Shown piece after piece: positions 17,844 to 26,646 of a stretch of DNA of 64,000 nt. This DNA comes from Vogesella urethralis. Lineage in GTDB: Bacteria; Pseudomonadota; Gammaproteobacteria; Burkholderiales; Chromobacteriaceae. Position 1 is the stretch's first letter, and each line of letters opens with the position of its first letter. A model generated the notes under the pieces. It had not been told where the DNA came from, made no database searches, and worked only from the letters and a program-made list of their open reading frames with translations. The DNA is taken from assembly GCF_007644045.2 (NCBI RefSeq), contig NZ_VMDW02000136.1:1-64000 (forward strand), written 5' to 3'. The position numbers and the translations under genes are program-made.

Positions 17844-18496
17844 GCCAGCCCATCGTGTACCGCGCCCTGGGCGCCTTACTGGTGTACCCCGAGGCCGAGT
17901 TGCAGGCCGCCATCCCGGAACTGGCGCGCACGCTGGCCAGCCAGCCGGACGTGCTGCGCGGCGTGCAGCCGCTGCTGGCCCAGCTGGCCGAGGGTGACCT
18001 GATCGAGCTGCAGCAGGCGTACGTGCAGCTGTTCGACCGCAACCCCAGCCACTCGCTGCACTTGTTCGAGCACATCCACGGTGAAGACCGCGCCCGTGGC
18101 CAGGCCATGGTGGACTTGATCGACGAGTACCGGCAGCACGGCTTCGAGCCGGTGGCCGACGAGCTGCCGGACTACGTGCCGCTGTTCCTGGAGTTCCTGT
18201 CGCTGTGCGACGCCGACGAAGCCGCACGCCTGCTGGGCGACGCCGTGCACGTGCTGGCGCACGTGGCCAAGAAGCTGGCCGACAGCGGCTCGGCCTACGC
18301 CGGCGTGCTGGACGCGCTGGTGTGGCTGTCGCCGGTGGCGCCCGAGCCGCTGACGGTGCCGCCAATCCGCGACATGGACGAGGCGCTGGAAACCTTCGGC
18401 CCCGGCGTCGACGGTGTGGAACCGCTGCTGAAGCCGGCCATGCCGGCGGTGGCCACGGTCAACTTCTACCCCAAGGGCCACGCTGCTACCCGTTAA
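17840..18496 (+). CDS. narJ: Nitrate reductase assembly chaperone NarJ
   Basis: This 218-residue cytoplasmic TorD/DmsD-family chaperone helps insert Mo cofactor into NarG and attach NarGH to NarI. VYRALGALLVYPEAELQ, the LQQAYVQLFDRNPSHSLHLFEHIHGEDRARGQAMVDLI core and the DELPDYVPLFLEFLS segment are characteristic. It overlaps narH by four bases (ATGA), which couples their translation, and is followed by a 48-bp gap with an inverted repeat before narI. Confidence 0.96.
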   Translation: MSQPIVYRALGALLVYPEAELQAAIPELARTLASQPDVLRGVQPLLAQLAEGDLIELQQAYVQLFDRNPSHSLHLFEHIHGEDRARGQAMVDLIDEYRQHGFEPVADELPDYVPLFLEFLSLCDADEAARLLGDAVHVLAHVAKKLADSGSAYAGVLDALVWLSPVAPEPLTVPPIRDMDEALETFGPGVDGVEPLLKPAMPAVATVNFYPKGHAATR

Positions 18497-18504
18497 CCCC
18501 GCAG

Positions 18505-18529
18505 GCGGCCAACTGCCAAGGTTGGCCGC
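18505..18529. repeat. GCGGCCAAC inverted pair between narJ and narI
   Basis: GCGGCCAAC (18505-18513) and GTTGGCCGC (18521-18529) form a perfect 9-bp stem with a 7-nt spacer. It sits in the short narJ-narI gap and overlaps no coding sequence. It is the clearest case of the recurrent 9-mer in inverted, hairpin-forming arrangement. Confidence 0.75.
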
Positions 18530-18544
18530 AGCAAGGAGAAAACA

Positions 18545-19231
18545 ATGGACTATCTGCATCAATTCGTCTTCGGGATCTACCCCTACATCGCGCTGGCGAT
18601 CTTCCTGCTGGGTAGCCTGGTGCGCTTCGAGCGCGAGCAGTACAGCTGGAAGAGCGAATCCAGCCAGCTGCTGCACCGTGGCAGCCTGCGCCTGGGCAAC
18701 ATCCTGTTCCACGTCGGCATCATCGGCCTGTTCTTCGGCCACGCCGTGGGCCTGCTGACCCCGGTTGCGGTATGGGACGCGCTGGGCGTGACCCACAGCT
18801 TCAAGCAAGCCTTTGCCATGACCGCCGGCGGCATCATGGGCAGCCTGTGCCTGATCGGCGTGCTGATCCTGCTGGGCCGTCGTCTGGGCAACGAGCGTCT
18901 GGCGGCCAACACCACCTGGCGTGACAAGCTGGTCCTGCTGTGGATTCTGGCCACGCTGGTCCTGGGCCTGTCCACCATCGCCGTGTCTGCCCAGCACATG
19001 GACGGTCACGAAATGGTGCTGCTGATGACCTGGGCGCAGCACGTGGTGACCTTCCGCGGTGATGCGGCCAGCTTCATCGCCGAAGCCTCGCCGGTGTTCA
19101 AGGCCCACCTGTTCATGGGCATGAGCCTGTTCGTGATCTTCCCGTTCACCCGCCTGGTGCACGTGTGGAGCGGCTTCGGTGCCGTGGGCTACCTGGGCCG
19201 CAGCTGGCAGCTGGTACGCCCGCGCCGCTAA
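18545..19231 (+). CDS. narI: Respiratory nitrate reductase gamma subunit NarI
   Basis: This 228-residue membrane cytochrome b oxidises quinol and passes electrons to NarH. It has five hydrophobic helices. Candidate heme ligands are His56 and His66 (FHVGIIGLFFGHAVG) and two C-terminal His residues (KAHLFMG and RLVHVWSG), matching the usual two-heme pattern. RBS AAGGAG precedes the ATG. It closes the narGHJI unit, and a hairpin terminator lies 40 bp downstream. Confidence 0.98.
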   Translation: MDYLHQFVFGIYPYIALAIFLLGSLVRFEREQYSWKSESSQLLHRGSLRLGNILFHVGIIGLFFGHAVGLLTPVAVWDALGVTHSFKQAFAMTAGGIMGSLCLIGVLILLGRRLGNERLAANTTWRDKLVLLWILATLVLGLSTIAVSAQHMDGHEMVLLMTWAQHVVTFRGDAASFIAEASPVFKAHLFMGMSLFVIFPFTRLVHVWSGFGAVGYLGRSWQLVRPRR

Positions 19232-19269
19232 ACCCGCTGCCGGTTGCGCCCGGCATGCTGATAAAAGCC

Positions 19270-19305
19270 AAACCCTGTTTGCCCCGCAAGCAGGGTTTGT
19301 CTTGT
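19270..19305 (+). terminator. Terminator-like hairpin after narI
   Basis: AAACCCTG (19270-19277) and CAGGGTTT (19291-19298) form the outer stem, with an inner TTG/CAA pairing, followed by a weak GTCTTGTC tract. The same loop type (CCCTGTTTGC..GCAAGCAGGG) recurs in the terminator at 22291. Confidence 0.65.
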
Positions 19306-19377
19306 CAACGGCCAGGCTGCGGAGGAAGCGCCGCCGCAGCCGGCATTGTTTTTGATGACTTCACCAGAAAGACCCTT

Positions 19378-20583
19378 ATGCAAAGCGTGGATGCGACCCG
19401 CGATGCGCTGCTGGCCCGCGCCCGGGTGCCGGACCGCAGCGAAACCCTGCCCCTGCTGGATACCGCCGGCCGGGTACTGGCCCGACCCTTGCTGGCCGGC
19501 CTGAACGTGCCGCCGCACGACAACAGCGCGATGGACGGCTACGCCGTACGTCGCCACGAGCTGCAGCGCGGTGTGGCCTTGCCGGTCAGCCAGCGCCTGC
19601 CGGCCGGCGGCCAACCTTTGCCATTGCAGCCCGGCAGCGTGGCGCGCATTTTTACCGGTGCCATGTTGCCCGACGGTGCCGACGCCGTGGTGATGCAGGA
19701 GCACACCCGTACCTTGCCCGACGGCCGCGTGCTGTTCGACGCTGCCGTCACTGCCGGGCTGAATATCCGCCGTTGCGGCGAAGACATCGCCAGCGGTAGC
19801 ACGGTGCTGGCCGGTGGCCTGCGCCTGCAGCCGGCACATCTGGGCTTGGCGGCATCCGTGGGCGTGGCCTCGCTGCCGGTCTACGCACCGTTGCGGGTGG
19901 CCGTGTTCTTTACCGGCGACGAGCTGCAAGAACCGGGCCGGCCGGCCTTGCCTGGCCACATCTATAACGCCAACCGCTACTGGCTGGTGCCGGCGCTGCA
20001 GGCACTGGGCTGCCAGGTGCTGGACCTGGGCATTGTGCCGGACCGGCTGGCCGACACACGGCAACTGCTGCGCGATGCCGGCCAGGCCGCCGATGTGGTG
20101 ATGACCTGTGGCGGCGTATCGGTGGGGGAAGAAGACCATGTCAAGGCGGCGGTCTGCGCCGAAGGCGAGTTGCAGCAGTGGCGGCTCGCCATCAAGCCGG
20201 GCAAGCCGCTGGCCTTTGGGCGGGTAGGGCAGGCCGATTTTATCGGTTTGCCGGGTAACCCGGTGGCCGCCTGGGTCGGCTTTACCGTGCTGGTGCGCGA
20301 CTTTCTGCGTGCCCGTCAGGGCGAGATGCTGGCGCCGTGGCAGCCGCAGTGCTGGTTGCCGGCCGATTTTCACTGGCCACGTCCCGACCCGCGACGCGAG
20401 GAGTTCCTGCGGGTGCGTGTGGTGGCCGACGGCGGCACCCACGTGCTGCACGCCTATCCGCAGCAGGGCTCTGGCGTGCTGTCGTCGTGCGCCTGGGCCG
20501 ATGGCCTGGCCCGCTTGCAGCCCGGTCAGGCCGTGCTGCCGGGCACTTTGCTGCCGGTGTATGGCTGGCAGGTCAATGGCTGA
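19378..20583 (+). CDS. moeA: Molybdopterin molybdenumtransferase MoeA
   Basis: This 401-residue enzyme inserts molybdate into adenylylated molybdopterin. Motifs visible are PPHDNSAMDGYAV near residue 40, GSVARIFTGAMLPDGADAVVMQE near 85, VAVFFTGDEL near 180, the MPT-binding TCGGVSVGEEDHVKA near 245, and IKPGKPLAFG..FIGLPGNPVA near 270. I chose the ATG at 19378; the open frame runs upstream into narI but the protein start fits MoeA length here. It continues the theme of Mo-cofactor genes flanking nar. Confidence 0.95.
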   Translation: MQSVDATRDALLARARVPDRSETLPLLDTAGRVLARPLLAGLNVPPHDNSAMDGYAVRRHELQRGVALPVSQRLPAGGQPLPLQPGSVARIFTGAMLPDGADAVVMQEHTRTLPDGRVLFDAAVTAGLNIRRCGEDIASGSTVLAGGLRLQPAHLGLAASVGVASLPVYAPLRVAVFFTGDELQEPGRPALPGHIYNANRYWLVPALQALGCQVLDLGIVPDRLADTRQLLRDAGQAADVVMTCGGVSVGEEDHVKAAVCAEGELQQWRLAIKPGKPLAFGRVGQADFIGLPGNPVAAWVGFTVLVRDFLRARQGEMLAPWQPQCWLPADFHWPRPDPRREEFLRVRVVADGGTHVLHAYPQQGSGVLSSCAWADGLARLQPGQAVLPGTLLPVYGWQVNG

Positions 20584-20685
20584 ATCAGCGCCGGATAGCG
20601 GGCTGGAAAAACTTATTTTGTCTCAAGGAAATGCCGGCTAGCACCCCGTAGCATGCTGCGCAGTTCAACCCTGTGGATTACAAGC

Positions 20686-21009
20686 ATGCAAGACTCGACC
20701 GTTCACCTGTTTGACGCCCGTGGCGTCGCCAAGCGTTTCCGTCATGCCGCCATTTTCGGTGCGCTGGAACAACTGCATCGCGGCGAAGTGATGCGCTTCG
20801 TCAACGACCACGAACCGTTGCCGCTGCTGCAGCAGATTCGCCAGCGCTACCAGGACCAGGTACAGATCGTGGCCGTATCGCAGCAGCCGGGCGAAGTGGT
20901 ATTCGACTTTTCGGTGTTCCCGGCGGGTGCCGACGATCAGGACGCACCGCCGCCGCCGGCTGGCAGTTGCGGCGGTGGTGGCGGCGGCTGCGGTTGCAGC
21001 GGGGGCTAA
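20686..21009 (+). CDS. DUF2249 protein with Gly/Cys-rich C-terminal tail
   Basis: This 107-residue cytoplasmic protein consists of one DUF2249 domain (FDARGVAKRFRHAAIFGALEQL..GEVMRFVNDHEPLPLLQQI) and a C-terminal tail rich in Pro, Gly and Cys (three Cys in the last 16 residues). DUF2249 genes are common beside denitrification and NO genes; a redox or metal role is suspected but unproven. It lies 3 bp before the NnrS-like gene and is probably cotranscribed with it. The Cys tail could bind a metal. The function is not known. Confidence 0.8.
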   Translation: MQDSTVHLFDARGVAKRFRHAAIFGALEQLHRGEVMRFVNDHEPLPLLQQIRQRYQDQVQIVAVSQQPGEVVFDFSVFPAGADDQDAPPPPAGSCGGGGGGCGCSGG

Positions 21010-21012
21010 GCC

Positions 21013-22266
21013 ATGCGGCCAACCCTGAATGCGCCACCCGCTAGCGGCGGGCGTGGCAGCCTTGGCCTGCACAGCGCCGCGCCGGCGGCGCCAGTGAGCG
21101 TGTGGGCCCGGCTGGACAGCGTGCCGCACCGGGCCTTCTTTCTGGCCGGCGTGCTGGCCGCGCTTAGCCAGGGCCTGTGGTGGGCGCTGGTTTGGCTGCT
21201 GGCACCGCAACAGGCCTACGCCGCGGTGCCGGTGCACGGGCTGATGACGCCGCTGGCGGTGTTTCCGCTGTTCATGCAGGGTTTTGTGTTTACCGCCGGC
21301 CCGCGCTGGTTGAATGTCGCCGATGGCACCCCCAAGCACGGCAATCTGCTGCAGGCTGCGCTGGCGCTGACGGGCATCTGGCTGGCGTTGGCCGGTTTCA
21401 TGCAGGGTGGTGCCTGGCCGCTGCCCGGTTTGCTGCTGATGGCGGCGCAATGGGCGGGCAGCTGCTGGCGTTGGGCAAGCATTTGCCGTCGCAGCCAGGT
21501 GGCCGACCGCTTGCACGGCGTGGCAGTACTGCTGGCCATGCTGGGTGGGCTGGCTGCCATGTTGGCCGCGTGTGGCTGGGTGGCTAGCGCTAACGATGCC
21601 TGGTGGGGCGTAGCGCGGCACGGTCTGTTCTGGTGCTTTTTGCTACCGGTGTTCCTGACCGTCTCGCACCGCATGCTGCCGTTCTTTACCCAGGCGGCGC
21701 TGCCAGGTCATGCGCCGTGGCGGCCTGCGCGCTTGTTGCACGGCTGGCTGGCCGGCTGCGTATTGCTGGCGGCGGCCAACCTGGCGGGCTGGCAGCAACT
21801 TGAGGTGGTGCTGGCGCTGCTGATGGCGGCCAGCCTGGCGTACACCAGTGCCCGCTGGGGCCTGCGCGCCAGTTTGCAGAACCGGCTGCTGGCCATGCTG
21901 CACTTCAGCTTTGTGTGGCTGGTGCCGGCGTTGTTACTGCAAGCGGCGGCTGCGCTGGGCTGGCCGGTGGGCGCGGCACCGGTGCACGCGCTGGGGCTGG
22001 GCTTTGCCGGCACCATGCTGATGGCTTTTGTCACCCGTGTCAGCCTGGGGCACAGCGGCCGGCCGCTGCAAGCCGATAACGGTTTTGTGGCGCTGTACGT
22101 GGCGTTGCACGCCGTGGCGGTGTTGCGTGTTGGCCTGGCGCTGGTGGGGAGTCACGCTGGCTGGCTGGCGTTGACATCGCTGGCGTGGCTGGCGGTGTTG
22201 CTGGCCTGGGCACTACGCGTGATGCCGATGTACCTGCAGCCACGGCTGGACGGCAAGGCCGGCTGA
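21013..22266 (+). CDS. nnrS: NnrS family membrane protein
   Basis: This 417-residue polytopic inner-membrane protein has about 12 hydrophobic helices. Family motifs include FMQGFVFTAGPRWLNV near residue 90, FWCFLLPVFLTVSHRMLPFF near 210 and GFAGTMLMAFVTRVSLGHSGR near 340. NnrS proteins are heme-containing membrane proteins linked to denitrification and resistance to NO stress. It follows the DUF2249 gene almost directly. It ends at a terminator shared with the convergent narL. Confidence 0.88.
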   Translation: MRPTLNAPPASGGRGSLGLHSAAPAAPVSVWARLDSVPHRAFFLAGVLAALSQGLWWALVWLLAPQQAYAAVPVHGLMTPLAVFPLFMQGFVFTAGPRWLNVADGTPKHGNLLQAALALTGIWLALAGFMQGGAWPLPGLLLMAAQWAGSCWRWASICRRSQVADRLHGVAVLLAMLGGLAAMLAACGWVASANDAWWGVARHGLFWCFLLPVFLTVSHRMLPFFTQAALPGHAPWRPARLLHGWLAGCVLLAAANLAGWQQLEVVLALLMAASLAYTSARWGLRASLQNRLLAMLHFSFVWLVPALLLQAAAALGWPVGAAPVHALGLGFAGTMLMAFVTRVSLGHSGRPLQADNGFVALYVALHAVAVLRVGLALVGSHAGWLALTSLAWLAVLLAWALRVMPMYLQPRLDGKAG

Positions 22267-22290
22267 CGCCATGCGGCGTAACAGCACTCC

Positions 22291-22330
22291 AAGCCCCTGT
22301 TTGCATGGCAAGCAGGGGCTTTGTGCTTGG
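22291..22330. terminator. Terminator between nnrS and narL
   Basis: AAGCCCCTG (22291-22299) pairs with CAGGGGCTT (22313-22321), with an inner TTTGC/GCAAG pairing. It is followed by TTTGTGCTT on the plus strand and by a weaker T-tract on the minus strand. It serves the convergent nnrS and narL genes. Confidence 0.75.
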
Positions 22331-22336
22331 GGGCGG

Positions 22337-22990
22337 CTAGGGTTTGTCCAGACCGTGCTCTACGGCGTACACGGCGGCCTGCACGCGGCTGCTGATACCC
22401 AGCTTGCGCAGGATGTTCTGTACGTGCACTTTCACCGTGCTCTCGGCCAGGTCCAACGCGCGGGCGATTTCCTTGTTGCTGCTGCCAAGGGCGAGGTGGC
22501 TCAGCGTTTCGCGTTCACGCGGGGTCAGGCTGTCCAGTTCGCTGTGGCGCGGTGCGGCTGCCGGGGCACGCAAGCGTGCCACCAGTTTGGCGGTCATTTC
22601 CGGCGACAGCACGCTGTCGCCGTCCACGGCCCGGCGGATGCTGTCCAGCAGGAAGTCGGCGTTGATGTTCTTCAGCAGGTAGCCACGGGCGCCGGTTTTC
22701 ATGCACTCGGCCAGGTCTTCGCCGTCTTCGGACACGGTCAGCATCAGTACGGCCAGGCCGGGCTGGCCCACCAGCATCTGCGCCAGCGCGTCGCGGCCGT
22801 TCATCACCGGCATGTCCAGGTCCAGCAGCACAATGTCGGGTTGCAGCTGGGCGGCTTTCTTGACGCCTTCCAGGCCGTCGGCGGCTTCGCCGATCACGTC
22901 CAGGTCGGTCTGGCGTTGCAGCAGGGCCTTCAGGCCGCTACGGAACAGGGTGTGGTCGTCAACCAGCAAAATACGGAGCGGGGTGTTCAT
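22337..22990 (-). CDS. narL: Nitrate/nitrite response regulator NarL
   Basis: This 217-residue response regulator has a receiver domain with the phosphoacceptor Asp in LLDLDMPVMNG and Lys in GYLLKNI, and a LuxR-type HTH (LTPRERETLSHLALGSSNKEIARALDLAESTVKVHVQNILRKL). It should activate nar genes in response to nitrate signalled by NarX. Its start overlaps the narX stop by four bases, so the pair is translationally coupled. Confidence 0.95.
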   Translation of the reverse strand: MNTPLRILLVDDHTLFRSGLKALLQRQTDLDVIGEAADGLEGVKKAAQLQPDIVLLDLDMPVMNGRDALAQMLVGQPGLAVLMLTVSEDGEDLAECMKTGARGYLLKNINADFLLDSIRRAVDGDSVLSPEMTAKLVARLRAPAAAPRHSELDSLTPRERETLSHLALGSSNKEIARALDLAESTVKVHVQNILRKLGISSRVQAAVYAVEHGLDKP

Positions 22991-24894
22991 ACGGCTTGTC
23001 TTTCGGTTCGGGGCAGGGTGAGCGTGACAACGGTGCCACTGCCGGCCCGGGGGCTGATGTGGATGCTGGCGCGGATGCGGGCGGCGCGCTCTTGCATGAT
23101 GGACAGCCCGACGTGGCGGGCCTTGCGCGCTTGTACCTGTGCGTCGTCAAAACCGCAGCCGTCGTCGGCGATCGTCATCACGAAATCGTCTTCGTTGCTG
23201 ATGTTCACCTCCACCCGCTGCGCCTGGGCGTGCTTGCGCACATTCGACAGCGCCTCCTGCAGGATGAAGATCACCTGCAGTTGCTGGTCCGGTGTTAGCG
23301 GCAGGCCGTTGCCGCTGAGGCGGCTTTGCGTCAGCACCCGGGCCTGGGTCTCGAAACGCTGCAGCAGGGTATCCACCGCGGCGGGGAAGTCCTGCTTGCT
23401 GATACGGGTGCGGAAGTTCAGCAGCAGCTCGCGCACGTCTTCATAGCATTCCTGTACCCCGGCCTGGATGAAGGCCAGGTTTTCGCGTGCCTGCGGGTTC
23501 AGGTCGGCCGGCAGCGCGCTTTCCAGCATCTGCACCTGCAGGTTCAGGAACGACAGCGACTGCGCAATGCTGTCGTGCAGGCCCTGTGCCATCAGGTTGC
23601 GCTCTTCCGATACGGCAAACTGGCGGTCGCGGGCGGCCAAGCGCTGGTTCTCGATGGCCACGCCCAGGTGGTTGCCCAGCGTTTCGATCAGGTACTGCTG
23701 CGGCTGCGGCAGGCGGGTGGGGCGGCGGAAATACAAGGTAAAAATGCCCACGTTTTGCTGTTTGGCGCGGATGTGGAAGATGGCCACGCTGGCAAAACCG
23801 GCCTGCTGGCAGTGCTTTTCCATATCGCCGGGGCGGTTGCTGAACAGACGTACGATGGCTTGCGGCTGCGCGACCGCGTCGCCACAGTAACAGCCTTCGA
23901 TATGCTGGCAGTCGTCTGCCTGTTGCAAGGGCTCGGGCAGGCCCACCTGGGCCACCGGCTCCAGCCGGCCGCGCTTGCTGTCCACCAGCCGGATGCTGCC
24001 GGCGTCGGCGCCGCTGAGCTGCATCAGCTGGCGGATGAAGCCTTCGGCCATGTCGGCCAGTTCGTGCGATTCGTGCAGGTAAGCGGTGACGCCATACAGT
24101 GCGGTGAGCTGACGGTTTTTCTCGTCCAGCGAGCGCGTCTTGTCGCGCACCTTGTCTTCCAGCGTGGTGTAGGCTTCTTGCAGGCGGCTGGCCATCTGGT
24201 TGAAGCCGTGCGAGATGTCGGCCAGTTCGTCGTTGCCCACCACCGGAATGCGCGTGGCCAGCTCGCCGTCGCGCAGTTTGACGATGCCTTCGCCCAGCGT
24301 GTTCAGCGGGCGGATGATCAGCAGGAACAGCAGATACATCATGGTGATGGCGCCGATGATGGCCATCGCCATCAGGGCCATCTGGAATAGCCGCAGCAGG
24401 GTGGTGTTGTTGGCGTTGTCTTCTTCCACCAGCCGTACCAGGCGGTCGATCTTCTCCACAAAGCCGCTGATGTCCAGCACCGGCATGGTGGGGCCGGACA
24501 GTTGGCCGCGCCGCGCCTGCTCCAGCATCGGCATGATCTGGTCTTGCCATTGCTGCAGGATCAGCGCGGCCTGTTGCCGTACGGCAGCGTTGTCGGGCAG
24601 GAACAGCGGCCGCGCCGGGTCGCCGCGCTGCAGGCGCGCCATGGTGTCGGCAAACAGCTGCTCTTCGCGGGCGATGGTGGTGGCGTCGGCGCCTTCACTG
24701 ACCATCAGCGCCACGCGGTAGCTGCGCATGCGCAGGCTGCCGGCGTCGTTGATGGCGGCGGCACCGCCTTCCAGCTTCCACGACAGCACCAGCGTATAGC
24801 CGATGGAGGTCATGGCCAGCAGCAGCCAGACGATGGTGAGGCCCAGCAGCTTGCCGGACAGGCTGCGCATGGCCTCGGGGGTGGAAAAATGCAT
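22987..24894 (-). CDS. narX: Nitrate/nitrite sensor kinase NarX
   Basis: This 635-residue membrane histidine kinase has a first TM near residues 15-37, then the periplasmic nitrate-binding P-box (INDAGSLRMRSYRVALMV). A second TM lies near 175, followed by a HAMP linker, a cysteine-containing central GAF-like module (CQHIEGCYCGDAV), and the HisKA_3 phosphorylation site (GLHDSIAQSLSFLNLQ). The C-terminal ATPase holds the N-box and ADDGCGFD. I use the ATG at 24894; a GTG three codons upstream is possible. Translation overlaps narL. Confidence 0.94.
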   Translation of the reverse strand: MHFSTPEAMRSLSGKLLGLTIVWLLLAMTSIGYTLVLSWKLEGGAAAINDAGSLRMRSYRVALMVSEGADATTIAREEQLFADTMARLQRGDPARPLFLPDNAAVRQQAALILQQWQDQIMPMLEQARRGQLSGPTMPVLDISGFVEKIDRLVRLVEEDNANNTTLLRLFQMALMAMAIIGAITMMYLLFLLIIRPLNTLGEGIVKLRDGELATRIPVVGNDELADISHGFNQMASRLQEAYTTLEDKVRDKTRSLDEKNRQLTALYGVTAYLHESHELADMAEGFIRQLMQLSGADAGSIRLVDSKRGRLEPVAQVGLPEPLQQADDCQHIEGCYCGDAVAQPQAIVRLFSNRPGDMEKHCQQAGFASVAIFHIRAKQQNVGIFTLYFRRPTRLPQPQQYLIETLGNHLGVAIENQRLAARDRQFAVSEERNLMAQGLHDSIAQSLSFLNLQVQMLESALPADLNPQARENLAFIQAGVQECYEDVRELLLNFRTRISKQDFPAAVDTLLQRFETQARVLTQSRLSGNGLPLTPDQQLQVIFILQEALSNVRKHAQAQRVEVNISNEDDFVMTIADDGCGFDDAQVQARKARHVGLSIMQERAARIRASIHISPRAGSGTVVTLTLPRTERQAV

Positions 24895-24999
24895 GGCGAA
24901 CACGGGCGGCTAGGGTGATGGTTCACCTTAATGCGCTTTGCCGGGTGGGGCAATCCGCCAAAAGGAGGAGGCGCCCGCGCCGCTGCCCGCCGGCCAGGC

Positions 25000-25650
25000 T
25001 TAGCCGTCCTGCTGTGCCAGCGGGCAGACCAGCGGCACGAAGCGGTGGCTGTCGGCGTCCAGCCCCCACAGCGCGCCTTCGTGCATGTCGAAATACCAGC
25101 CGTCCAGCAGCAGTTGCCCCGCCTTCACGCGGTCGGCCAGCCACGGGTAGCCCAACAGGTTGTTCAGCGACACCAGAATGGCCGCCTGTTCGCACTGGCG
25201 TGCCTGCACCGCCGCGCTGGCGCCGGCGTGGTGGCGGTAGGTCAGTTCGCGCGCCGGCTCGGCAATGGCCAGCCAGCGGGTGAGGGCGCTGTCTGCCGGG
25301 GTACTGCGCCGCAGCAGGGCCTGGATGCCGCCGCAGCCGGAATGGCCCATCACGATGATGCGGCCAACGTTGAGGTTCAGCACGGCAAACTCCAGCGCCG
25401 CCGCCACGCTGGCATGTTCGTTGTGCGGGCTGTACGGCGGCACCAGGTTGGCCACATTGCGGATGACGAACATCTCGCCCGGCTGGCTGCCCATCAGCGC
25501 CGGCGGATGCACGCGCGAATCGCAACAGGCAATGACCAGCGTTACCGGGTGCTGGCCCTGGCACAGGCTGGCGTATACCGGGTTGTCGGCGGAAAAGTAC
25601 TGTTGCTGGAAGCGGCGAAAGCCCTGCAGCAGCGGGTCGTCCAGTGCCAT
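25000..25650 (-). CDS. Beta-class carbonic anhydrase
   Basis: This 216-residue zinc enzyme interconverts CO2 and bicarbonate. The CDSRV zinc motif (ACCDSRV), the RNVANLV segment and the second zinc motif HSGCGG are all present, and the length is normal. It follows moaA by two bases on the minus strand, an odd pairing that probably reflects cotranscription. Carbonic anhydrase could work with the DabAB bicarbonate/CO2 uptake genes at 50.8-54.6 kb, but the two are far apart. Confidence 0.93.
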   Translation of the reverse strand: MALDDPLLQGFRRFQQQYFSADNPVYASLCQGQHPVTLVIACCDSRVHPPALMGSQPGEMFVIRNVANLVPPYSPHNEHASVAAALEFAVLNLNVGRIIVMGHSGCGGIQALLRRSTPADSALTRWLAIAEPARELTYRHHAGASAAVQARQCEQAAILVSLNNLLGYPWLADRVKAGQLLLDGWYFDMHEGALWGLDADSHRFVPLVCPLAQQDG

Positions 25651-25652
25651 GC

Positions 25653-26627
25653 TCAGCCCCCGGTCATCGACATGAAGCGCACCACGCGGGTGGGGGCTTC
25701 GTTGAAGGTGTGCTGTTGCGGCTTTAGTTCGATGGCGGCGCGGATGGCGGCCTCCAGCTCGGCGTCGCTACAGCCGGCGCGCAGCAGCGGGCGCAGCTCG
25801 AAACGCTCTTCCTGCCCCAGGCACAGGTACAGCGTGCCGTCCACCGACAGCCGTACGCGGTTGCAGCTGGCACAGAAATGCTGCGACAGCGGCGTGATCA
25901 GCCCCAGCGTGAACTGGCCGTCGGCGCTTTCCCAGTAGCGGGCCGGGCCGCCGCCCAGCGTCTTGCACGTTGGCCGCAGGCCGAAGCGCTGCTGCAGGCG
26001 CGCCAGCACCGGTTGCAGGTCCACGCCGTGTGTTTGCTGGCCGGTACTGCCCATCGGCATGGCCTCGATCAGGCGCAGGATCAGGCCGTTGTCGATGCAA
26101 TAGGCCACCATCGGCTCGATGTCGGCTTCGTTGACGCCGGCCAGTGGCACCATATTGATCTTGATGCTGGCAAAGCCAGCGTCGCGGGCGGCTTGCAGCC
26201 CGTCCAGCACCTGCTGCAGGCAGTGGCTGCCGGTAATGCCGTGCACGCAGTCGTCACGCAGCGAATCCAGGCTCACGTTCAGCCGGCGCACACCGGCGGC
26301 GTGCAAGGCTTCCGCCTGGCTCGCCAGCTGGGTGCCGTTGGTGGTCAGCGACAGGTCGTCTACGCCGGGCAGCGCGGCCAGCCTGGCGGCCAGCTGTGGC
26401 AGGTGGCGGCGCAGTAGCGGCTCGCCGCCGGTAAGGCGGTAGCGGCGTGTGCCCAGGCGGGCAAATACCGTCACCACGCGTTCGATTTCGTCGAAGGTCA
26501 GCCAGTTGGCCGGCTCCTCGAAACCCTTGAAACCTTTAGGCAGGCAGTAGGTGCAGCGCAGGTCGCAGCGGTCGGTCACCGAAATGCGCAGGTAGTCCAC
26601 GCTGCGCCCGAAACGGTCGCTCAGCAT
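25653..26627 (-). CDS. moaA: GTP 3',8-cyclase MoaA
   Basis: This 324-residue radical SAM enzyme performs the first step of molybdopterin synthesis. The N-terminal cluster motif is CDLRCTYC, and the C-terminal cluster cysteines are in HFCASCNRVRLSVDG and LYLCLGQ. It ends in Gly-Gly, needed for GTP activation. I chose the ATG at 26627, preceded by AAAGGA; a TTG start five codons earlier is less likely. moaB, moaC and mogA are not in this window. The gene lies 19 bp downstream of a small conserved gene and probably shares its transcript. Confidence 0.95.
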   Translation of the reverse strand: MLSDRFGRSVDYLRISVTDRCDLRCTYCLPKGFKGFEEPANWLTFDEIERVVTVFARLGTRRYRLTGGEPLLRRHLPQLAARLAALPGVDDLSLTTNGTQLASQAEALHAAGVRRLNVSLDSLRDDCVHGITGSHCLQQVLDGLQAARDAGFASIKINMVPLAGVNEADIEPMVAYCIDNGLILRLIEAMPMGSTGQQTHGVDLQPVLARLQQRFGLRPTCKTLGGGPARYWESADGQFTLGLITPLSQHFCASCNRVRLSVDGTLYLCLGQEERFELRPLLRAGCSDAELEAAIRAAIELKPQQHTFNEAPTRVVRFMSMTGG

Positions 26628-26646
26628 GACGGGTCCTTTCAAATGC

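Noticed and set aside
20608-20640. Fnr/Dnr box upstream of the first DUF2249 gene
   Set aside because: TTGTCTCAAGG has half-site resemblance only; it does not fit the consensus.
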